DNA of 13,507 bases from an uncultured Ignavibacteriota bacterium (lineage in GTDB: Bacteria; Bacteroidota; Ignavibacteria; Tepidaquicellales; Tepidaquicellaceae). Where the stretch lies: assembly GCA_937915485.1 (NCBI GenBank), contig CALGII010000070.1, positions 1-13,507 of the forward strand, in the 5' to 3' direction. Both the position numbers and the translations under genes were made by a program. The notes below the pieces were generated by a model. It saw only the letters and a program-made list of their open reading frames with translations, was not told the DNA's origin and searched no databases. This document shows positions 6,067 to 12,173 of this stretch, piece after piece; position 1 is the stretch's first letter; every line of letters begins with the position of its first letter.

Positions 6067-7797
6067 ATGAAGACAGAAGAATTCAATCTGAGCGAAGAAA
6101 CACTTTCCAGACTTGAACGCAGCAACATAACAATCGCGACACCGGTTCAGAAAAAAATTATTCCCGCGATTATGAAAGGACGCGATATTCTCGCGCAGTC
6201 GGAAACCGGCTCAGGGAAAACTCTCAGTTTCGCCATACCTATAATTGAATCCCTCGATAAGAAAAAGACGGGGATAAAAGCGCTCATACTCGTGCCCACA
6301 AGAGAATTGTGCGTTCAGATCGGCGGTGAGTTCGTGAAGTTCGCGAACAGAAAAATCGGCATCAGCACCGTTTACGGCGGCGTTTCAATCGATAAACAGA
6401 TTTTCAAGTTGCGCCGCTCTCACGTCGTAATAGCGACTCCCGGCAGACTGCTCGACATCATGCAAAGAAAAGCGATTAAACTCGACGAACTTCAGTATCT
6501 TGTTTTCGATGAAGCCGACAGAATGCTTGATATGGGTTTTATTAATGACATCGAAAGCATACTCAAAAATATCCCCGCTAAAAGACAGACAATGCTTTTC
6601 AGCGCGACAATTACGAAAGAAATATCGGGACTCATAAAGAAGTACCTTCAGGACCCCGTGAAAGTATCGTTCGAATCTTCCGTGAAACCTGAATATCTCA
6701 AGCAAACATATTATAAGGTTACCAGAAAGCAGAGACTCAATCTTCTTGCCGACCTTCTCAAAAAGGAAAGGGACCTCGCGCTTATTTTCTGCAACAGGAA
6801 AAGAATTACAGAAGAACTCGCGCGGGACTTGAAAGAATTCGGATTACGGGCGGAATGCCTTAACGGCGACATGTCGCAGGCGCACCGCGAAAGAGTAACG
6901 AGACAGTTTAAGGAGAAAAGATTCAGCATACTTATCGCCACTGACGTCGCTTCCCGCGGACTTCACATCGAAGACATAACTCACGTTTATAACTATGAAA
7001 TTCCCCGCGACGTGGAATCATATACTCACAGAATTGGAAGAACCGCCAGAGCCGGGAAAAAAGGCGAAGCAATTTCGTTCGTCACGGGAGGTGAGGATGA
7101 AAGATTTTTCAAGAACATACTCTTTTCTTTCAAAGGCGTTATCACCCTTAAATATTCCGAACTCGCTCCCGAAAGAAAAGGAAAGAGCGGCAGGGAAACC
7201 GATTCAGGATTTAAAAGAGAAAGAAGAAGCGGCGAGGTGAAGATAAATTTCCGCAGGGAAGGCGCGGAAAAAAAAGACGATAGAACAGGTTCAAGAGATT
7301 ACCGCGAACGCGAACGTTATGAGAAGGATGGCGCGGGAAGACAAGCAAAGACTGAACGATATAAAAAAGACGATTTCGGAAAATCCCGTGAAAAAACCGG
7401 AAAGAGAATGAACGATGAGTATTCGCGCAAGAACGGAAGAACAAAGCAAAAAACGAGAACAGCGGATTCCTTCGAAGATAAATACGGCAAAAGAAAACCG
7501 GGAAATAAAGACAACGTAAGAGAAAAAATATATTTCGGGGAAAAAAGCGGAAAAGGAAAAACGGCCGGAGGAGGAAATAATTTCGAAAAATCCCTTATGG
7601 ATGAAATCGCGAAATTAAGAGAACTTCCTTTCACGAGCGACGAGCATTTCAAGAAAAAGTCTTTCAGGGAATTCAAAACTACAGCCCCTTCTTTCGAAGA
7701 AGAAAAAAAGAGAGCAAGAAAACACAACGATTTGTATTATGCCGAACCGCAGAAAAAAAAGAAAAACTGGTTCGATAAATTCAGGAAACGGAAATAA
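6067..7797 (+). CDS. DEAD-box ATP-dependent RNA helicase with long charged C-terminal tail
   Basis: A 576-residue superfamily 2 RNA helicase. The core (about 1-370) shows every motif in order: Q motif with Phe6 and Gln28, motif I AQSETGSGKT with Lys51, Ia PTRELC, Ib TPGRLLD, DEAD at 148-151, SAT at 179-181, motif IV LIFCNRKR, motif V ATDVASRGL and motif VI HRIGRTARAG at 321-330. Such enzymes unwind short RNA duplexes in ribosome assembly, mRNA decay or cold adaptation. About 205 residues follow that are rich in Lys, Arg, Glu, Asp and Gly, ending in KKKKNWFDKFRKRK. The tail is probably disordered and RNA-binding, and is long for an RhlE/CshA-type enzyme. I cannot decide between the RhlE and DeaD/CshA subfamilies. 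The ATG follows a purine-rich stretch (GAAAGAAAAATAA) rather than a strong Shine-Dalgarno. The gene is probably transcribed alone. Confidence 0.95.
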   Translation: MKTEEFNLSEETLSRLERSNITIATPVQKKIIPAIMKGRDILAQSETGSGKTLSFAIPIIESLDKKKTGIKALILVPTRELCVQIGGEFVKFANRKIGISTVYGGVSIDKQIFKLRRSHVVIATPGRLLDIMQRKAIKLDELQYLVFDEADRMLDMGFINDIESILKNIPAKRQTMLFSATITKEISGLIKKYLQDPVKVSFESSVKPEYLKQTYYKVTRKQRLNLLADLLKKERDLALIFCNRKRITEELARDLKEFGLRAECLNGDMSQAHRERVTRQFKEKRFSILIATDVASRGLHIEDITHVYNYEIPRDVESYTHRIGRTARAGKKGEAISFVTGGEDERFFKNILFSFKGVITLKYSELAPERKGKSGRETDSGFKRERRSGEVKINFRREGAEKKDDRTGSRDYRERERYEKDGAGRQAKTERYKKDDFGKSREKTGKRMNDEYSRKNGRTKQKTRTADSFEDKYGKRKPGNKDNVREKIYFGEKSGKGKTAGGGNNFEKSLMDEIAKLRELPFTSDEHFKKKSFREFKTTAPSFEEEKKRARKHNDLYYAEPQKKKKNWFDKFRKRK

Positions 7798-7859
7798 ATT
7801 TTTCGGTTATAGCGCTCATGCGCGATTCTTAACTCACATCACACCTTAATGCTTTTAGA

Positions 7860-7890
7860 GTCTCTTCCCTGCGGGGAGCAGGGAAGAGAC
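7860..7890. repeat. Perfect 13-bp hairpin
   Basis: GTCTCTTCCCTGC (7860-7872) and GCAGGGAAGAGAC (7878-7890) pair without mismatch around a GGGGA loop. It lies 62 bases after the helicase stop. With AGGAGTACAGG after it rather than a T run, it is not a standard terminator, although it may still protect the 3' end of the helicase mRNA. Confidence 0.7.
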
Positions 7891-7891
7891 A

Positions 7892-7931
7892 GGAGTACAG
7901 GATAATTAGGGTCATACTTATCCTGTTCTCC
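7892..7931. repeat. 14-base inverted repeat with one mismatch
   Basis: GGAGTACAGGATAA (7892-7905) and TTATCCTGTTCTCC (7918-7931) pair with a single mismatch around a 12-base loop. The stem begins one base after the previous hairpin ends, so the two would stack in a transcript. Confidence 0.6.
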
Positions 7932-8104
7932 GTTATAGTATTATCAGACTATGAAAATTTTCAGGAATACTCAAAGGAAGAACAAAAGGAAATCGGGAAA
8001 TTTATTAATCGCTTTAACAGTTTCACGGAAATTAAAGATCTTTCCCCCCTGGTGGGGGGAAAGGCTTTAATTTTGAGTTCACTGTTCTCAATTGTACTGT
8101 TCTC
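7923..8104 (+). repeat. Three copies of CTGTTCTC
   Basis: The exact octamer occurs at 7923-7930, 8082-8089 and 8097-8104; the last two are 15 bases apart. The first is part of the preceding inverted repeat. The role is unknown. Confidence 0.4.
8031..8071. repeat. Long GC-rich hairpin with A/T outer stem
   Basis: CTTTCCCCCC (8040-8049) and GGGGGGAAAG (8054-8063) form a perfect 10-bp stem around TGGT. Beyond a small internal loop, ATTAAAG (8031-8037) pairs with CTTTAAT (8065-8071). It is followed by TTTGAG. It might terminate transcription, but it is 234 bases past the nearest gene. Confidence 0.65.
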
Positions 8105-8292
8105 CCTTTATTGACAGACAAATACCCAAAACATTTAAAGCAGAAAGAATCAGAGAACGCTGTAATAACAGTCTTTTGAATAAATGAACTTCTTTTACTA
8201 TCTGCATAAATTTAACCGCTATTGTTAAATATGTCAAGAGCAAAATACATACTTCCTCATAAATTTTTTTGAATTTGCATTTTCTACCTAAG

Positions 8293-8309
8293 TGCTTAAT
8301 AATTAAGCA
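8293..8309. repeat. Palindrome TGCTTAA-TAA-TTAAGCA
   Basis: A perfect 7-bp inverted repeat with a 3-base centre in AT-rich DNA. It could be an operator-like site or chance, since low-complexity AT sequence favours such matches. Confidence 0.35.
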
Positions 8310-8410
8310 ATTAATTATAAATTTTTATAAGGAATTTACAAAAAAAAACAGGTTCGACGCTTTTTCTCGACTCTATTATAGTTTTTCTGACGATTTTGGC
8401 GAAAATAAAA

Positions 8411-8432
8411 GGGCGGAAATTTCTTTCCGCCC
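8411..8432 (-). terminator. Terminator of the propeller/T9SS gene
   Basis: Read on the minus strand, GGGCGGAAA and TTTCCGCCC form a perfect 9-bp stem with a 4-base loop followed by TTTTATTTTC. It lies 27 bases beyond the stop codon, a classic position for intrinsic termination. Confidence 0.85.
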
Positions 8433-8459
8433 GATTGGATAACTTTTGATTCACGAATA

Positions 8460-10208
8460 TTATTTTATCAGAATCATCTTCTTTGTGTCGCTGAATGTCT
8501 GTGTGCTCAGCCTGTAAAAATAAATTCCGCTCGTAAGTCTTGACGCGTCGAAATCGACTATATACGAACCCGCCTGCTTTGTTTCGTTTACTAATACCGA
8601 CACTTCCCTGCCCAGTATGTCGTAAACCAGTAAACTCACGAAACTACTCTTCGGTATATCGAATTTAATCTTCGTTACGGGATTGAAAGGATTCGGATAG
8701 TTCTGATGCAAACTGTAAGTTTTCGGCAGATTGTTCGACGGGTCGCTGCCGTTTGTAATCGGGTTGGCAATAAAACAAATATTCGGTCTCGTGTTCATCA
8801 CAGAGCCGGTTGTTAAATCCAGACAGCCGTTGCCTGTGCCAAGGTCAGCGTGGTTGTGGAAAGTTTTACCCGCCGCAACAGTGCCCCGCACGAATGAATT
8901 CACGGTATAATTCGAATTGTTAAAACAAATTTCAACGAGCAGGTTGCTACCCTGCGCGTATGCGAATGGTGTATTTAGCAGAATGAACTGAGTACCCAGC
9001 CCTGACGGGACATACGTGCCCGCAAATACTGTGCTCCATCCCGTGCTCACGAATTCGCTGAGCGATACCTGATCGGTATTTTGCATTTTTATAGTAAACC
9101 CGTTTAAAGGCTGCACGCTCAGGCTGTCGAAATAAAAACCAATCTGGGTTATTAGCGACATGCCTCCGCCTGCCGCGGTAATTTCGGCGGCGGTGTATAG
9201 CATATCCGTTCTAGAATCCATGTAATATGAGTAAAATGGATACGCGACCTGCGCTGTTCCCGAGCCGACACATATCATCGTTTCCTCGTTTACCCTCTTG
9301 GCAGCAGTACCGAATTCTCCGACCACCCAGCCAGCCGAGGTGTTAGGAGCAAACACCATATCGTATAAATCATTCGAGGATATTGTTTGTGAATTCCACG
9401 CCGTGCCCCCGTTGACGCTCGCAAGAATTATTCCGCTGCTTCCGCAAACGTATGCCTTTGTGGGGCTTTCATAATGCAGCCCGGTTAAATTATTTGTAAC
9501 GCCCGTATTAATCAAAGTCCAGTTCACGCCTCCGTTCACGGTCTTGAATACCCTTCCGCTGTCAGCCGAAATCATTCCAAGCGTTGATGAGATAAACTTC
9601 ACCTGACTTAACGTATCGGTAAGTATCCGCTGTGATTGGAAACCTGTCCCTCCGTTTGTTGTCCTGATTACATAACCATAAGTATCAACCGCCCATCCGT
9701 TAATATCGTTTAAGAAAAACACGCGCGTCCTGTATCCCGGCATTGTATTCAGAATTACCCAGTTCGTACCGCCGTCAGTCGTCTTCATGACATGACCGTA
9801 ATAATCACCGAGCCAGCCTGTCAACGCGGAAGTAAAGTGAACCGAGGTTACCGCGTATGTCGACGGCAGTAAAATCTGAACCCAGTTTAAACCCCCGTTC
9901 GTCGTCTTAAAAAATCCCGTCTGCGACGATACGAATCCTACAAAAGGATTTACAAAATATACCAAATTATTATTTCCCGCGGACGGCGGCGTAACAGACG
10001 TCCAGTTCAGACCCGCGTTTTCGGTCTTCATAAATTTTCCGTTATTGCCCGCTATGTAACCGACATAAGGATTCGGAAATGATACGCTGTTTAGGTTTTC
10101 TATTGTGCCCGTGTTTATAGTCTGCCAGGTCGCCTGAGATAATGAAATATTTGAATTTAAAATGACAAGAAATAATATTGATGCGAATAGAGAATAAATA
10201 TTCTTCAT
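8460..10208 (-). CDS. Secreted seven-bladed Ycf48/BNR-like propeller protein with type IX sorting domain
   Basis: The 582-residue protein starts with a signal peptide (about 1-25, ending near SLSQA). Residues 27-310 hold seven repeats of about 40 residues. Most close with a TxxGGxxW-like turn, for example TENAGLNW, TTNGGLNW, TTDGGTNW and TVNGGVNW; the last is degenerate (RVNEET). This fits a seven-bladed propeller. Residues about 311-485 form a separate beta-rich module beginning CVGSGTAQ and containing FTIKMQNT, LLVEICFNN and TRPNICF, with four cysteines (313, 428, 462, 478). Modules like it occur in Bacteroidota exported proteins; I know no function. The end (about 498-582) is a type A type IX sorting domain with HQNYPNPFNPVTKIKF and a KKMILIK tail. 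ATG 10208 is preferred over the upstream TTG at 10220 because GGAGG sits 5 bases before it. It is probably a surface or released protein. Confidence 0.88.
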   Translation of the reverse strand: MKNIYSLFASILFLVILNSNISLSQATWQTINTGTIENLNSVSFPNPYVGYIAGNNGKFMKTENAGLNWTSVTPPSAGNNNLVYFVNPFVGFVSSQTGFFKTTNGGLNWVQILLPSTYAVTSVHFTSALTGWLGDYYGHVMKTTDGGTNWVILNTMPGYRTRVFFLNDINGWAVDTYGYVIRTTNGGTGFQSQRILTDTLSQVKFISSTLGMISADSGRVFKTVNGGVNWTLINTGVTNNLTGLHYESPTKAYVCGSSGIILASVNGGTAWNSQTISSNDLYDMVFAPNTSAGWVVGEFGTAAKRVNEETMICVGSGTAQVAYPFYSYYMDSRTDMLYTAAEITAAGGGMSLITQIGFYFDSLSVQPLNGFTIKMQNTDQVSLSEFVSTGWSTVFAGTYVPSGLGTQFILLNTPFAYAQGSNLLVEICFNNSNYTVNSFVRGTVAAGKTFHNHADLGTGNGCLDLTTGSVMNTRPNICFIANPITNGSDPSNNLPKTYSLHQNYPNPFNPVTKIKFDIPKSSFVSLLVYDILGREVSVLVNETKQAGSYIVDFDASRLTSGIYFYRLSTQTFSDTKKMILIK

Positions 10209-10213
10209 TATGA

Positions 10214-10218
10214 CCTCC
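10214..10218 (-). promoter_or_regulatory. Ribosome binding site GGAGG that fixes the start at 10208
   Basis: Minus strand GGAGG, then five bases, then ATG. It overlaps the alternative TTG start at 10220 and so argues against it. It is the best Shine-Dalgarno match in the window. Confidence 0.8.
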
Positions 10219-10248
10219 AATCTTAATTATTAAAATTTATTGGTTTTT

Positions 10249-10278
10249 TTTATAATATAATAGTTTATTATTCGTCAA
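10249..10278 (-). promoter_or_regulatory. Possible sigma70-type promoter TTGACG-N18-TATAAA
   Basis: On the minus strand TTGACG (10273-10278) is followed after 18 bases by TATAAA (10249-10254), about 40 bases before the ATG at 10208. The downstream DNA is nearly pure A/T, so the -10 match is weak evidence. Confidence 0.35.
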
Positions 10279-10369
10279 TTGCGGTATAATGAATAACACG
10301 GTGAGGGGTTCAATATATCCCGTGTGAAAGAATTCAGTAAAGATTAATGTTTGTGTAACTGCTTTCTGA

Positions 10370-11407
10370 CTATGTGTTTTCTTTCTCGAAATCAAGAAGC
10401 CATTTTTTCCGCCATAGTCCGCCGCCGTAACCCGTCAGCGTTCCGTCTTCACCGATAACCCTGTGGCAGGGAATGATGATTGATACGCGGTTATGCCCGT
10501 TCGCGCTCGCTACTGCCCGCACGGCTGACGGATTTCCCAGTCTGACCGATTGCTGCTTGTATGATACGGTGGTTCCGTATGGAATTGTCTTAAGAACTTC
10601 CCAGACTGATTTCTGGAAATCTGTGCCGGGCGCGTCGAGTGGTATTGTAAAGGTTTTTCTTTTTCCTCCGAAATATTCTTCGATTTCCTTTTCGAGTTTT
10701 ATGAAGTGCCTGTTTTCTCCCGGAAGTATTACGGCGTTGAAGTATTTTTTCAGTTCCTTGAATTCCGTCTCGAGCATCCTCCTGTCAGTGAAATCGAAGA
10801 GGCATATCCCTTTCGTTGTCGCGCACACGTACATCGGTCCGACAGGCGTGTCAATTCGCTTAATGTTGATAACGTTCATTGTCTTTGATTTTGTAGGAGT
10901 ATCATTAAAAATATTTCTGAAAGACGAATTGAACCCGCTGACCGATTCGTAGCCCGACTCAAATGCCGTGCCGGTTACTCTTTCACCCGACTGCATTAAA
11001 TTGAACGCGTTGTTTATACGCATCATTCTCTGAAATGATTGAAATGTCATGTTGTGGTTTTTCCTGAACCACCTTCTGATTTTGTTCGGCTCCAATCCGC
11101 GCATTCGCAGGTCGTAATCCTTTATTTTTCTCGAAGGCTCCGAGTTGATTTCCTTGATTAGTTTTTTTATGTAATCCGGAGTCATTGCGGGCATCTCAAG
11201 CGGAGAACATACCTTGCAAGGCCTGAAACCGTGCGTTAATGCCTCCCCGGGCGTCTTGTAGAAAACCACGTTTTCCATCTTCGGCTTCCTTGCCGTGCAG
11301 GTCGGCCTGCAGAATATTCCTGTTGTCTTTACCGCGACAAAGAAGAGTCCCTCGAAAGACGCATCCTTGTTCAGCAAAGCCCTGTACATTATTTTGTCTG
11401 TCAGCAT
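10370..11407 (-). CDS. ada: Bifunctional DNA alkylation repair protein and transcriptional activator Ada
   Basis: The 345-residue protein has all the parts of the classic Ada. Residues 1-80 form the Zn-binding methylphosphotriester acceptor domain with Cys33, Cys37, Cys64 and Cys67 (FCRPTC and PCKVC), equivalent to E. coli Cys38/42/69/72. Residues about 85-180 are an AraC-type helix-turn-helix region (FQSFQRMMRIN, FESGYESVSGFNSSFR). The rest is an O6-methylguanine-DNA methyltransferase with Cys314 in IIPCHRVIG accepting the methyl group, preceded by TIPYGTTVSYKQ. Such proteins remove methyl groups in a suicide reaction and, once methylated at the N-terminal Cys, activate ada and other repair genes. 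No alkA or alkB lies next to it. ATG 11407 is six codons before a second ATG, neither with a strong Shine-Dalgarno; the Zn domain is intact from either. It is transcribed away from a repeat-containing gap that may hold its operator. Confidence 0.96.
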   Translation of the reverse strand: MLTDKIMYRALLNKDASFEGLFFVAVKTTGIFCRPTCTARKPKMENVVFYKTPGEALTHGFRPCKVCSPLEMPAMTPDYIKKLIKEINSEPSRKIKDYDLRMRGLEPNKIRRWFRKNHNMTFQSFQRMMRINNAFNLMQSGERVTGTAFESGYESVSGFNSSFRNIFNDTPTKSKTMNVINIKRIDTPVGPMYVCATTKGICLFDFTDRRMLETEFKELKKYFNAVILPGENRHFIKLEKEIEEYFGGKRKTFTIPLDAPGTDFQKSVWEVLKTIPYGTTVSYKQQSVRLGNPSAVRAVASANGHNRVSIIIPCHRVIGEDGTLTGYGGGLWRKKWLLDFEKENT

Positions 11408-11420
11408 GAATTCTTTTAAA

Positions 11421-11428
11421 CAAAAATA
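11421..11428 (-). promoter_or_regulatory. Candidate -7 element upstream of ada (TATTTTTG)
   Basis: The minus strand TATTTTTG matches TAnnTTTG and is followed by 13 bases (ending AAAAGAATTC) and the ATG. The tspO leader has the same arrangement: TAACTTTG, then 12 bases ending AAAAGAATT, then ATG. A good -33 TTG at the right distance is missing. Confidence 0.35.
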
Positions 11429-11459
11429 TGCTTAATCGATTTAACCCGCTACCGAAAAG

Positions 11460-11486
11460 TTGACACGGAATTCTTTTATCTGTCAA
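11460..11486. repeat. Inverted repeat TTGACA-N15-TGTCAA upstream of ada
   Basis: TTGACA (11460-11465) and TGTCAA (11481-11486) are perfect 6-base arms about two helical turns apart, 53-79 bases upstream of the ada start. The spacer holds GAATTCTTTTA (11468-11478), which recurs exactly at 11408-11418 directly upstream of the ada ATG. This could be a site for Ada or another regulator; one arm could also act as a -35 box. Confidence 0.4.
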
Positions 11487-11620
11487 TCGTATGGATTTTC
11501 ATTAAGCACTTTAATTTTTTGACCTCGCTTCCGGCTGAACTTTTTCTATAATCTTCTTCGCGATATTTCCGCGCACCTACCCCGTAATCTTTCCGCCCTG
11601 TTTCTAAATATTAAAGTTAA

Positions 11621-11635
11621 GCCCGCATAGCGGGC
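11621..11635. repeat. 15-base palindrome GCCCGC-ATA-GCGGGC, copy 2
   Basis: Identical over all 15 bases to 3288-3302. It lies in the gap between ada and the small downstream-placed gene, 36 bases from another triloop palindrome. Confidence 0.75.
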
Positions 11636-11670
11636 GGTATCAAATAGAATGTTGAACGGAAAAATCGGCA

Positions 11671-11683
11671 GCTCCGTAGGAGC
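11671..11683. repeat. Triloop palindrome GCTCC-GTA-GGAGC
   Basis: A 5-bp perfect stem and 3-base loop in the string AGCTCCGTAGGAGCGGCAT. From memory, sequences like this recur many times in intergenic DNA of Bacteroidota-like and some other genomes; I could not check this here. It lies 12 bases beyond the stop of the small gene at 11695. Confidence 0.55.
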
Positions 11684-11694
11684 GGCATCTGAAC

Positions 11695-11991
11695 CTATTC
11701 CACTACCGAAAATATCTCCCTGTGCCCCGACTCGCACAACGGTTTTAACTTCTCGTACAAAGCCTCCCATTCTTTGTTGCCGAATACAGTCTGAAGTTTC
11801 GATTCGAAATCGGATAAGGAGTCGTGGCTCGTTTCAAATACAAGCGTGTATGAAGGACCCGTCACATCAAAAAGCGCGCGTACCGACTTTACACCGAGTT
11901 TTTGATTTAATGCTATCGCTTCCTTGACGTGCGTCCTCGCCTCTTTTGATTTTCCGAACTTGAGACGGAATACATTTCTGACTACTATCAT
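11695..11991 (-). CDS. Small dimeric alpha/beta-barrel-like protein, function unknown
   Basis: The 98-residue protein has a beta-alpha-beta-beta-alpha-beta pattern: RNVFRLKFG, a helix (KEARTHVKEAIALNQKL), VKSVRALFDVTG, SYTLVFET, a second helix (SLSDFESKLQTVF) and the end ESGHREIFSVVE. This suggests the ferredoxin-like fold of the antibiotic-biosynthesis-monooxygenase/NIPSNAP type, whose members dimerise and often carry an uncharacterised role. I see no catalytic residue that would define a reaction. The start at ATG 11991 is supported by GGGGAG six bases upstream. It is divergent from typA, with about 180 bases between them for both promoters. Confidence 0.75.
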   Translation of the reverse strand: MIVVRNVFRLKFGKSKEARTHVKEAIALNQKLGVKSVRALFDVTGPSYTLVFETSHDSLSDFESKLQTVFGNKEWEALYEKLKPLCESGHREIFSVVE

Positions 11992-11997
11992 TTTGCT

Positions 11998-12003
11998 CTC
12001 CCC
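11998..12003 (-). promoter_or_regulatory. Ribosome binding site GGGGAG for the small barrel protein
   Basis: Minus strand AAAGGGGAG followed by six bases and ATG 11991; a strong match that supports this short gene being real. Confidence 0.7.
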
Positions 12004-12163
12004 TTTAATTAATATATAAGATATACAACAGGCTCAGGACATTTTAGTTTCAACCGCTATTCCACGATGACTTAATATAATGATTTATTATAACTTGCAT
12101 CCGCCATTATTACATATTAAATGAAATTCATAAGAGGTATTTTGAGTTAAACGATATATATAA

Positions 12164-12168
12164 AAGGA
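12164..12168 (+). promoter_or_regulatory. Ribosome binding site AAGGA deciding the TTG start of typA
   Basis: AAGGA is followed by AAAAT and TTG 12174. There is no in-frame ATG between here and the conserved G1 motif, so this site and the TTG define the start. Confidence 0.7.
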
Positions 12169-12173
12169 AAAAT

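Larger units (their letters stand above)
7798..8459. other. 662-base gap with strong hairpins and no supported gene
   Basis: The first half holds three long hairpins (7860-7890, 7892-7931 and 8031-8071) and three copies of CTGTTCTC. The second half is AT-rich, has a small palindrome at 8293 and ends in the terminator of the next minus-strand gene. One plus-strand frame is open from 7833 to 8114 (93 codons). It has no ATG, GTG or TTG near its beginning and runs through the hairpins, so I do not call it a gene. A 40-codon ATG frame at 7951 is in another phase and looks like chance. Confidence 0.6.

Noticed and set aside
7211..7727. Minus-strand frames rich in Phe, Leu and Ser
   Set aside because: They are the reverse reading of the Lys/Glu-rich helicase tail; the hydrophobic look is an artefact of AAA/GAA codons read backwards.
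7951..8073. 40-codon ATG frame in the hairpin region
   Set aside because: It reads through the C/G-run hairpin (PPWWGE), lacks a ribosome binding site and looks like chance.
10296..10325. Inverted repeat ACACGG ... CCGTGT downstream of ada
   Set aside because: Six-base arms with an 18-base loop and no T run on the ada strand; too weak to call a terminator.
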